The notes under the pieces: generated by a model | The model's database searches: none | What the model saw: only the letters and a program-made list of their open reading frames with translations | What the model was told of the DNA's origin: nothing | Shown here: piece after piece, positions 43,001 through 50,400 of the stretch | Position numbering within the stretch: position 1 is the stretch's first letter | Layout: each line of letters begins with the position of its first letter | Position numbers and translations under genes: made by a program | Assembly (NCBI GenBank): GCA_030998225.1 | Contig: JAPYXD010000701.1 | Coordinates: 10,648,501-10,712,500, forward strand | Length of the DNA: 64,000 bases | DNA from: Diplolepis rosae | Lineage: Eukaryota > Arthropoda > Insecta > Hymenoptera > Diplolepididae | Direction: 5' to 3'

Positions 43001-43423
43001 AACTATGCCATTAATAAAAATGGAAACAAATAAAGTAGTATAGAAAAAGCATAGAAACGAATACCCATGGATAGGTGACGGATTGAAAAGCATAAAGATG
43101 CAACCCTTCTATTTGCATTAGGGATTTACAAAGAAAAGCTTATTCTTTTTACACCTTTTTCTCATTAAAAGCATATTAATTAATTAAATTTTATGATCTT
43201 TTAGCTAAACTTTGGTGGGTTTTTAATTGTCAATGAATATTTGATTGGTATTGCTGAAAAAGCGTTCCCTCCTCAGGGTCTTTTGAAGGAATTTGTACAA
43301 GTACATTATAGGCCTATAAATTCATTTGCTGAGTCTTTTATCTACAAACACACAAAACCATCCATGAAACTTAAGGACAAAATTTTATGTGGGTCCAGTT
43401 CTTCAGTCGGTGAGAAAGCGTAA
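31020..43423 (+). CDS. Secreted, catalytically dead trypsin-like protein, copy 2 (5 exons)
   Basis: Exons: 31020-31086, 35260-35531, 35612-35719, 37988-38110, 43205-43423; 789 nt, 262 aa, phases 1,0,0,0 as in copy 1. Residues 1-22 are a signal peptide. FLCAGVYVSADRILFYALC aligns with xxCGGxLIxxxxVLTAAHC, keeping that Cys pair but with Leu at the His position. DHGDDSSFIALAF aligns with DIALLKL, with Phe at the Asp position. LNFGGFLIVNEYLIGIA replaces GDSGGPL, with Phe at the Ser position. The protein has three mature Cys and NLT and NFT glycosylation sites. Intron 4 is 5.1 kb and holds an exon-2-like remnant and a LINE. Exon 5 could therefore belong to a further, partly deleted copy joined to copy 2. 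Similarity to copy 1 is low outside these blocks, suggesting fast divergence. Confidence 0.65.
31440..33000 (+). other. Intron 1 of copy 2, unclassified AT-rich DNA
   Basis: 31560-31850 is somewhat GC-richer and has ORFs on both strands without family motifs. A mariner-type end lies at 32054. No exon is supported. Confidence 0.4.
32054..32340 (+). mobile_element. Mariner left-end remnant
   Basis: TACGAGGGTCGTTCAATAAG is a typical mariner inverted repeat preceded by TA. The following ~280 bp look like non-coding element sequence. No matching right end or transposase is seen. Confidence 0.5.
33066..33545. mobile_element. Copy of the 9558-10276 foldback family inside mariner C
   Basis: It starts TGTGCCTCAGCCGCGG and ends CCTAGGCACATAATATACTA. 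A unit of about 53 bp (GCGGAACGCAATCTATTTCT onward) is perfectly duplicated in tandem at about 33191-33296, absent from the other copies. Confidence 0.75.
33551..34584 (-). pseudogene. Mariner C transposase with one frameshift and one stop
   Basis: 34584-34135 encodes the DNA-binding half (HCYLMGKYIVQAQQWLEKCY to KWVPRLLTMEQK). A frameshift near 34155-34170 follows. The true frame resumes with the intact first motif VTMDETWIHHF, has a stop after TPE, then is open 34012-33551: FHQDNAPCHKS, SPDLPLSDYWLF and GIEKLEKRWNDCI. All three catalytic Asp are kept, unlike in A, B and the copy at 1855. Confidence 0.87.
34600..34790 (+). repeat. Two tandem ~115-bp units with CCCGGGGGTTTTT motif
   Basis: CTCATTACTCGGGGGTTTTC near 34597 and CTTGTTACCCGGGGGTTTTT near 34720, each followed by a GTCACTGATTACGAATCT-like word, mark two diverged repeats. 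Words like AAATGGTGGATCC and ATGGCGGACG lie between. No coding content. Confidence 0.6.
34791..35259 (+). other. End of intron 1 of copy 2
   Basis: AT-rich, with no element recognised. TTTTCAACAG at 35250-35259 is the acceptor of exon 2. Confidence 0.4.
35260..35531 (+). CDS. Copy 2 exon 2
   Basis: Acceptor TTTTCAACAG, donor GTGAGTG; 272 nt in the phase-1 frame. It contains NLTKLTWLSG, FLCAGVYVSADRILFYALC and IDFKRIIYDHGDDSSFIALAF in part. It is the strongest protease-like block because it keeps the Cys42-Cys58 type pair. Confidence 0.75.
35612..35719 (+). CDS. Copy 2 exon 3
   Basis: Acceptor TTCATTCTAG, donor GTAAAAA; 108 nt, phase 0. It contains YIQPLAIDVIGEQR and ends VEIVRWKQ, the position of the conserved GWG strand in proteases. 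Confidence 0.68.
35720..37090 (+). other. Intron 3 of copy 2, with degenerate repeat at 36350-36920
   Basis: 36405-36920 has three to four diverged units with AACAAAGAAATCCATTTT and CTAGCGGGTCATAA words, one in reverse orientation, suggesting a decayed element. 35900-36060 belongs to the GGTTGATTTAA MITE type. The small ORFs here are repeat-derived. Confidence 0.5.
37095..37756. mobile_element. TTAA-target MITE (piggyBac-like)
   Basis: TTAA (37091-37094 and 37757-37760) flanks inverted ends GGAGGTTCCCTA and the complement of TAGGCAACCTCC. It is 662 bp with no coding frame. It is in intron 3 of copy 2. Confidence 0.75.
37988..38110 (+). CDS. Copy 2 exon 4
   Basis: Acceptor AATATGTTGCAG, donor GTAAGTG; 123 nt, phase 0. 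It contains ESLIRHPAGPELKLSIIK. Intron sequences on both sides match those around exon 4 of copy 1. A 65-codon frame at 37812-38009 overlaps in another frame and is not used. Confidence 0.65.
38170..38303 (+). pseudogene. Exon-2 remnant of a further family copy
   Basis: NDEFKRIKICYPFDEQFAYFK in part, followed by GTTAGTG, aligns with the end of exon 2 in copy 2 (IDFKRIIYDHGDDSSFIALAF, then GTGAGTG). The downstream intron start also resembles the other copies. The 5' part of the exon is missing. Its place inside intron 4 of copy 2 implies an incomplete tandem duplication or a deletion between copies. Confidence 0.5.
38411..40260 (-). mobile_element. LINE with ORF1 only and poly(A) tail
   Basis: Read on the minus strand: a short 5' region, ORF1 (40031-38691), about 270 bp of 3' UTR, AATAAA (38453-38458 complement) and a 21-nt poly(A) (38414-38434). 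No reverse transcriptase ORF2 lies between ORF1 and the tail. It is much GC-richer than its surroundings, so it is a foreign block. The 5' border is approximate and no clear target duplication was found. It lies antisense in intron 4 of copy 2. Confidence 0.8.
38691..40031 (-). pseudogene. LINE ORF1 (gag-like) with three CCHC zinc knuckles
   Basis: The 447-codon frame from ATG 40031 to the stop at 38691 has a single in-frame TGA (39489-39491). The N-terminal part is acidic to mixed and helical (coiled-coil-like, about residues 35-110), followed by a Lys/Pro-rich linker. The C-terminal knuckles are CYRCLGFGHMAADC, CWRCGEEGHVAGSC and CYLCAEKKDKPRNDHIPGTM followed by RC (about residues 372-434). 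Three knuckles of this kind are typical of R1/I/Jockey-group ORF1 proteins, which bind element RNA. A near-open frame suggests a recent insertion. Confidence 0.85.
41185..41373 (-). CDS. Unrecognised exon-like frame
   Basis: The minus strand has a possible acceptor (TTTGTTTAG, near 41310) followed by DRVLIRVQDVMEGIQVAFAS and YYVFGYSYVAELSKSSEFIQ, ending at CAAAGGTAATT, a plausible donor. The composition looks protein-like, unlike the surrounding AT-rich DNA. No partner exons were found. It may be a relic of a host or transposon-borne gene; the family is not identified. Confidence 0.35.
   Translation of the reverse strand: MKNFILDIKKWAKSGIFTICLDRVLIRVQDVMEGIQVAFASYYVFGYSYVAELSKSSEFIQR
41390..41690. 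repeat. TAGACGTCTAA-rich repeat
   Basis: The words TTAGACGTCTAATAG and GAGCTCT recur in both orientations. It is likely a MITE-like element; the borders are unclear. Confidence 0.4.
41930..42208. repeat. GTATAC-rich dispersed repeat, copy 2
   Basis: It shares CGCTTGCGCAGATGAATTTC and the downstream GTATAC series with 12815-13045, with about 40 bp extra. Confidence 0.65.
42206..42712. repeat. ~165-bp-arm palindrome
   Basis: 42206-42370 and 42548-42712 are inverted copies (for example TTTTTGGAAAACGTTAATAA against its complement), with a 177-bp spacer. The 60-codon frame at 42538-42720 lies in one arm and is not a gene. Confidence 0.7.
43205..43423 (+). CDS. Copy 2 exon 5: C-terminus
   Basis: Acceptor GATCTTTTAG, then LNFGGFLIVNEYLIGIAEKA, then VQVHYRPINSFAESFIYK, stop TAA at 43421-43423. 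It is longer than exon 5 of copy 1 because of a basic tail (KPSMKLKDKILCG). Assignment to copy 2 rather than to the partly deleted copy is not certain. Confidence 0.65.
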   Translation, partial: LNFGGFLIVNEYLIGIAEKAFPPQGLLKEFVQVHYRPINSFAESFIYKHTKPSMKLKDKILCGSSSSVGEKA

Positions 43424-43655
43424 TATATACAATTTGATGCAATAACACAACAGTTAATCACAGATTATGTAATATTTTAGTTAATGGATTCTGAAAAAAA
43501 TCAATGCAGAGTTACAAAAATCATTCCAAGGGAAATGTGCAGGAGAGAGAATTTCGTAGTCTTCGAGAATCACATAATTTTACTTTTTGATACCACGAGT
43601 AGGAAATTATAACTGGAACAACACTGGCCAGTACCATATTTCTGTCTCAACACAC

Positions 43656-43661
43656 AATAAA
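43656..43661 (+). terminator. AATAAA polyadenylation signal of copy 2
   Basis: AATAAA lies 233 bp after the stop, the first canonical signal downstream. Confidence 0.45.
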
Positions 43662-43797
43662 AAAAATTGTCTAAAAATATTATTCTTTTAATTACTACAG
43701 TAATTCTGAAAGCTTCTTACATTTGAGAAAATAGTTTTTAAAACTTTCGATGTATTTATAAATCTAATAAGAAATTTTCAATTTTTTCTAATGTCAT

Positions 43798-43989
43798 CCC
43801 AATGGGCACACGATATTAGAAACGTTTATGTAACATTCTGCAAACGTTCTAGGAATATCCCAATGTCCAATGTCCGAAAGATGCTCTTAAAACGTTTTTG
43901 GAACGTCTTTCGAACATTGGACATTGGGATGTTCCTAGAACGTTTGTAGAATGTTACATAAACGTTTCTAATATCGTGTGCCCATTGGG
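43798..43989. mobile_element. 192-bp near-perfect palindromic MITE
   Basis: The ends are CCCAATGGGCACACGATATT and its complement. The arms of about 85-90 bp are almost identical, including AACGTTTATGTAACATTCTG. The short centre contains CTTAAAACGTTTTTGGAACG. The high arm identity suggests recent origin or gene conversion. Confidence 0.85.
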
Positions 43990-44358
43990 ATTTCTTCGTA
44001 TATACTGAATTATCTTAAAATTTCTGGAAATTTTTCAAATTTATATTGTTTCTGAATTTAATTAGCATATTTAAAATTACATTTATCTTTTAATTTTCCA
44101 AATCTCATTTTTTTCATTTTCTGTGTTTCTCAATTTCAACCTTCTTAACTTTCCCAGAAAATTAAAAAATTCATGTAATATATTAAGGCCCTGGATTCCT
44201 ACCTTACCTTGAACTTGAAAATTTGTGAAATTAAATAAAATGCACTAAGATAGGTTCGTCTCTCCGTAAAGTTTTAAAGAAGTAAAAACTTCGTAAATAT
44301 AATCCAATCCCATTAATGTTTTATGTTGCCAATTCTTTCCTATACCACAAAATTATTA
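43990..44358 (+). other. AT-rich intergenic DNA
   Basis: No gene or element was recognised. Confidence 0.3.
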
Positions 44359-44408
44359 GGTGTACAACTTTCCTTCTGCCGTTTTTCGATAGATGGCTGC
44401 AGCAGTAA

Positions 44409-45930
44409 GTGCTCGTCGAAATAGGTAGATCCAGTGCCGGGTTAAGAAATCGTGTATCTTTTTCTAAGGCATGCGAAACCACATTAGTGAATTTGTGTTT
44501 GCATCATAAATTTATTCTAGATCGAAGATGTCAGTTTTCGAGCCAAATTCTCGTAATTCAGAAGCAAAGAAATTGGGTTCCATACGAGTTGAAGCCGAGA
44601 GATGTTGAACGTCGTTTCTTTGCTTGTGAACAGCTGCTTCAAAGAGAGAGTCGGAAGGGGTTTTTACATCGCATTGTGACCGGCGACGAAAAATAGGTCC
44701 ACTACAATAATCCCAAGCGCAGAAAATCATGGGGAATGCTCGGACATGACTCAACGTCGAGGGGCAGACCAAATATTCACGGCGCCAAGGTTATGCTCTG
44801 CATTTGGTGGGACCAGCTCGGTGTGGTGTATTATGAGCTGTTGAAACCGAGTGAAACCATCACAGAGGATCGGTATCAAACGCAATTGATGAGTTTGAGC
44901 CGAGCATTGAAGGAGAAACGACTACAGTGCCAAGAGAGACACGACAAAATTATCCTCCAACATAACAATGCTCGGCCATATGTCGCAAGACGGGTCGAGA
45001 CATACTTGGAAACGCTGAAATGGGAGGTCTTACCCCACCCACTGTACACTGCAGATGTTGCTCTTTTCGACCATCATTTGTTTCGATCGATGGCACACGG
45101 TCTGGCTCATCAGCATTTTCGCTCTTATAAAGAAGTAAAAAAATGAATCGATTCGTGGATCGCTTCAAAAGACGCATAGTGTTTTTGAGATGGTATCCGA
45201 CAATCGCCAGAAAGATGAAAAAAAGTATTGGCTAGCCTATTCAAAAATCCCATGTAGGAAACTATCTAGGAAACTATGTGAGAAACTATATATATGGAAA
45301 TATATGGGAAACTACACGGGAAGCTATATGGGAAACTATGCTGGAAACTATATTGGAAACAATATGGGAAACTGTATAGTAATTTGAGCCCGGATCCTAT
45401 ATAGTTTCCGATATGGTTTCCTATACAGTTTCACATGTGGTTTCTTGCATAGTTTCCAATGCCTTTCTTTTATTTGATGATTGTTTTCAAAATTGTAGAA
45501 TATTACAATATGAATGTTGAAGTTGAATGTTAAGTGATGGTGAAGGGTATATTGTAAATTATTATTAAAAGAAACTAAAATTCGATTCTTTGTATTTTAT
45601 CGTTTTTTAACGAATATAATTATAAACATATTTAAATTATAGCTTCCACCTAACGTCGTTTAAATTTTAAAAAAGACATGGGAAACTATGTAGGAAACCA
45701 TATAGAAAACTGTACAGGAAACTACATGTGAAACTATATAGGATCCGGGCTCAAATTACTATACAGTTTCCCATATTGTTTCCTATATAGTTTCTTGCAT
45801 ATTTTTCTATATAGTTTCCCATGTAGTTTCCCATATAGTTTCTCACATAGTTTCCTAGATAGTTTCCTACATGGGATTTTTCAATAGGGTAGCGACGGAC
45901 AGTACTTTGAATCATAAATAGGTAATCACT
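44409..45930 (+). pseudogene. Mauritiana-like mariner transposase, damaged
   Basis: The N-terminus is largely lost. WVPYELKPRD, HRIVTGDEK (first Asp) and an in-frame TAG follow. Then MLCIWWDQLGVVYYELL, LQHNNARPY (second Asp changed to Asn) and TADVALFDHHLF (third Asp kept, motif altered). The C-terminus IRQSPER is followed by KKVLAS, which is cut by the foldback and resumes as SDGQYFES after it. Multiple stops show it is long dead. Confidence 0.83.
45237..45889. mobile_element. Foldback element with 12-bp tandem-repeat arms
   Basis: The arms (45237-45470 and 45660-45889) start CTATTCAAAAATCCCATGTA and its close complement. They are built from a repeated GGAAACTATATG-like 12-mer. TAGC lies on both sides (45233-45236 and 45890-45893), and excision restores the mariner reading GTATTGGCTAGCGACGGACA. 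The centre (45478-45655) is AT-rich and non-coding. The superfamily is unknown. Confidence 0.85.
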
Positions 45931-45992
45931 TTTCAAGAATAAAGCCACAAATTTTGGGAAAAAACGGTGGAAGCAAATTTGTAGACCTAATA

Positions 45993-46545
45993 TCAGGTGT
46001 ACAAATAAGTTTCCGCCGTTTGACAAAAGTTGGCGTTACCAGTAAGTTTTTGTTGAAATTGACAGATGTAAAATGTCACTGTCGTAAGGTTGGACATCTG
46101 TCAACAACATAACCTTGAAATATTAGTGAATTTTTATCCGCATAATATATTCTTTTGTGTGAGAAAATGTTGATTTTTTAGCCGAATAAGCGTGATTTGC
46201 AGGAACTTTTGATTTACTTCTTCAATTTGAAGAAATCTGCAGCTGAGGCGCATCGATTGTTTGTAGAAACATATGGTGAGGCTGCCTTAAGTAAGAGAAG
46301 TTGTCGTGAGTAGTTTCAAAAGTTTAAGAACAGTAAATTTGACATCAAAGACAAAAAACGTAGTGGAAGGCCAACATTGTACAAAGACGCGGAATTGGAA
46401 GCATTATATTGCATCAAGATTCGTGCCAAACGCAAGAAGAACAATACGATGGACAATACTTCGAATAAAACATAAGGTTACGTTCTTTTACAATAAATGT
46501 CCAAGTTTTGATAAAAAACGGCGGAAACTTATTTGTAGACATCTC
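45993..46545 (+). mobile_element. Internally deleted mauritiana-like mariner
   Basis: The left end TCAGGTGTACAAATAAGTTT and the right complement of AAACTTATTTGTAGACATCT are inverted. Inside, an N-terminal transposase piece (FFNLKKSAAEAHRLFVETYG, KRSCRE, stop, FQKF) joins directly to the extreme C-terminus (QYDGQYFE, stop). The catalytic core is deleted. It abuts the previous mariner directly. Confidence 0.8.
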
Positions 46546-46945
46546 ATTTTTGTCCTATGTACAGTTTTACTTTTTATGGCACAGTACAATAATTACTTAT
46601 TCGTCTTGAATAGAATTACACAGAAATTAAACGTAATATTGTCTTAAATATTAACATAATAATATCGTAAAAAAATATAAGAACTAACTAATGCACAAAT
46701 GAGTGATCTCTAAATACCTTTGAGTCTAGTCATCAGAATTAAATCACTTTTTGTTAAATTGCTTACGACTTATAGTCATGTAGTCTCAACTATAAAATCA
46801 TCCTCGAAACACTGTTAAATTTCATAACAGTTCAGAAATATTTTCATTTTACAATGTCATGTAAAGTATATGAAGAAACAAATAAATGAAATTTAGATGT
46901 GGAATTTTTTCGAATAAAAATCTTCCTTTGATTTAAGACTATTTT
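46546..46945 (-). other. 3' flank / UTR of tsg
   Basis: No other gene is seen. This stretch should include the 3' UTR of tsg (minus strand). I could not identify a confident AATAAA in it. Confidence 0.4.
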
Positions 46946-47253
46946 TTAGTCGAGTTCATCTTCAGTAAGTTCTTCTTCTTGTCCATAATCATCATACTGA
47001 TCCTTAAGATCATCGTCTTCTTTATCGAGAGGGCAATGGATGCATCTCGACTCGTTGATTCCATAATTAATGCAAGTGTTTCCTATGCATTCGCAGCATC
47101 CATCGTGAAACCATCTGAAGCTGGTGGCTCCCATACTTTGACAAGAAGCTTTGCATTTATTCCAGGAATTGCACTGAGCCATGTATGCAACTGTGCAATT
47201 TACAGTCATAACGTTTGGCTTTAAAGGGTGTTGAACATCCCCATCTATGGTTT
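46946..47253 (-). CDS. tsg: tsg exon 3: C-terminal Cys-rich domain
   Basis: Acceptor TATTTCCTCAG; starts in phase 1 (C|AA ACC gives Gln-Thr). It holds the last ten Cys, NCT and NES glycosylation sites and the acidic tail ending ELTEDELD. Confidence 0.93.
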
Positions 47254-47412
47254 CTGAGGAAATACATTGATCAGGTGAGATAATGTGAACAGAATTTTTC
47301 ATTTTATTTTATTCATTATTTTTGTAGCAAATTTAATTGATCTTCTATTAGTATTTCAAAACTGAATTTATAAAAAATGCTGAAAAGAAGAATCTATATA
47401 TATATTTCCTTC

Positions 47413-47454
<42 letters not shown>

Positions 47455-50400
47455 GAGGTGTGTCTGAAAAGTATCCAACCTGCGTTCATACACAGTGTGT
47501 CCCAAAAATAACCGAACTTTATATTTAAATCACACAGCATGCAGCGTCATCTATTGAAAATTTGCAGCATTAAAAAGATACATTCATCCTCTTTCAAACG
47601 CACCTAAATTCATGTAAATCGAATGACAGATGTGAAAGTTACAGTCATTTCAATAAAAGAAAAAGTGTGCTAATGTTACAAAACAAAAATGGAACAAAGA
47701 GCAAATATAAAATTTTGTGTTAAACTTGAAAAAAAATTCGCTGAGACATACGAATTGATGAAAAAAGTTTATGATGATGATTGTATGAGTCGTAGTCAAG
47801 TTTATACGTGGTTTACACGATTTAAAAATGGCCGTGACGATTTAAATGATGATCCAAGACCTGGACGACCAGAAGCATCAAATAATAACTTTCCAAGATA
47901 ATATAATGTGTATCTTATTCTATATTCAAAATGTTCGGTTATTTTTGGGACACACTGTGTATCTCCGCGTTGGTGCTATTCTTCGTCATCCGGACCGTGG
48001 CATCCTTCGAAATAGTCCCCATTTGATTGAACCACACGCTCCCAGCGGTGCTTCCACATCTTAAAGCAGTCCTCGAACGCAAATTTTGGAATGGCCTTCA
48101 GCTCGTGCATCGCATTACTCTGAATCGTCTCGATGTCGCCGAACCGCTTTCCTTTGAGCGCCATTTTCACTTTTGGGAACATCCAAAAGTCGCAGGGAGC
48201 TATGTCGGGACTGTACGGAGGCTGGGGAAGCTGTACATTCTTGTGTTTCGCCAAAAATTGCTGCACGAGGTTCGATGAATGCGCTGGCGCGATATCGTGC
48301 TGAAGAAGCCAGTCACCGCTTGTCCAAAAACGCGGTCCCTTTCTTCTCAGGGCATCACGCAATCTTTTCAGAACTTCAATGTAATATTCTTTGTTGATCG
48401 TCTGACCTCTTGGAGCAAATTCGTAGTGAACGACACCCTTACAATCGTAAAAAATAATCAGCATTGACTTGACATGGCTCCAACTTTGACGTGCGATTTT
48501 TAAACCGCCTGTACCACTCCTTTATCTGTGTTATGCTCATACTTTCGTCTACAAAAGCCTTTTGTATCATTTCAATCGTCTCCGTACAACTCTTGCCGAG
48601 ATTGAAGCAAAACTTGATGCAAATTCGTTAATCTGTTCTTTCTGTCATTTTCAACTGTAAACAAATGCGATGAACGGAAAAAGCACGTTGGACATAAACA
48701 CACGCTGCGCGCGACCCAAGGCGTCCGGCCGGTAACTACGGCATTCAGGGAGTTCGTGAGAGACTACTGGTTATGCTCATACCCCGCAGAGGCCAATCGA
48801 GCGCTCTGGCGCCAAGATATAAACGCAGGTCGGATACTTTTCGGACACACCTCGTATATATTTTTTTTCCGTGTTTGTTGCAACATGCTTGAATAAAATC
48901 TAAAGCATAAGACACAGGCCTTTCAAATTTTTACCACTTATTCTTTGTTATATTATTAATATTTTTGGCTATGGAAAGCACTCTAGCTACAAAAATAACT
49001 ACATTTTTTTTTATATTTTAGGATTTTTTAATTTTATTTGTAACTCTTTTTTCAATCATTTTACCTTATATTCCATATCCAAAAAGTTTCTACACATTGT
49101 AAGGAATAAAATAAAGAAAGAATAATGATAATTGGTTAAAAATCAAAAAAGTTATTCAAAGTCAAAAAATGTCAAGAAAATGACCAAAAAACTCAAAATT
49201 TTTAGTTTAAAAATACATAAAGGTGTTGGAATTTTTGAAAAACCCCAAAACCTTTCTAAATAAAGGTACTAAACATACAAAAAGTTATATGGAAGATCTA
49301 AACTCAAAAAATAAAAATATGAATACTCACGCATATGATATTTTGGCTCCTGTTCATGTTTTGATCGAAACAGAGAAACGTCAAAATCTACTGGAAAGGT
49401 AAAAGTAATCCACCTTTTGTGAGGATCAGGTTCAGCTGTAAGGGCTTGGAAAAGTCCTGGCACAGGTTCGCTGAATTCCTCCACGTGAGACTTTTTGCTA
49501 AGAGGATTGTCAGTTACGTTAGGCTTTGGACAGAGATCTGCAAACAATTATTTTGATTATTCTTCAAAATTAAATTGAGTAACATTTCTTTGAATTCAAA
49601 TACATATAAACTTATATTAAATGATCTGCCCTCTTTGCAGACACATTCTCATTTCATGCTTCCTGCGCGGCTCGCTTTGCTCGTAAGTTTAAGCACGTTT
49701 AGGGTGCGCGATTAAATACAAATTACTAAATTTGTTTTCGATTTTAAATGGAAAAGGAAATTTCATTAATTCGAGGTTCTATTGGCCTTAAGGCTGTGTG
49801 GTGAGGTCTGTCATTACAATTATATACGACCGCTATAATAATAAAATAATAATTTGAACAAATTTTCCGGAGAAGACAGCAGCGGAGAAAAATGTAACGC
49901 ATTACTATCTTCTCCGGGAAATTTTTGAAAATTATTATTTTATTATTATAGCGATCGTATATAATTGGTGGCGTCAGAGTCAACCATTACCATTAAAGAA
50001 TTTATTTTCAAAAATTGGTAACAGTGAAGTTCTGGAGAATCTTTTTTCTAAAAAAATTATTTGTGATTTATTAGAATCGCATAATTTTTTAAAATTTGGT
50101 AAGAAGCGATGAGAAAAAAAGTTGGGGCAATAATAAAATTTATTAATAAAATTATTTTTCTGTGTTTCAAATTTTTTTCATGGAAAATAATATTTTCTCT
50201 TTCAGAATAGCCCTTCAATAATAATATTGCTATGCTTGAAAGCAAAATTATCTATTTTGCCTGAGGTCTAATTTTTGTGAATGAATAACCTTAATAGCGT
50301 TTTTTACGATTAAAACGAACACCATGTGTCCGATGAAATAATGGTCTGATTATATCTTCTTAGGATGAATAATTTTGTCCCTAACATTATTTTTGTATCT

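Larger units (their letters stand above)
44359..45987 (+). mobile_element. Mauritiana-like mariner interrupted by a foldback element
   Basis: The left end GGTGTACAACTTTCCTTCTG and the right end (complement of AAATTTGTAGACC) are flanked by TA (44357-44358 and 45988-45989). Removing the 653-bp foldback leaves about 0.98 kb. Confidence 0.82.
47454..48854 (-). mobile_element. Mariner D in tsg intron 2
   Basis: CGAGGTGTGTCTGAAAAGTA (left) and its near complement (right) are flanked by TA (47452-47453 and 48855-48856). It contains a second, deleted mariner at 47491-47959 close to the left end. It is in the same orientation as tsg. Confidence 0.92.

Noticed and set aside
45190..46026. Frames with repeated GNY/MGNY residues
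   Set aside because: They are translations of the 12-mer arrays of the foldback element.
47401..47452. Origin or promoter in the TA run
   Set aside because: It is a plain microsatellite next to a TA-target transposon; no further signal.
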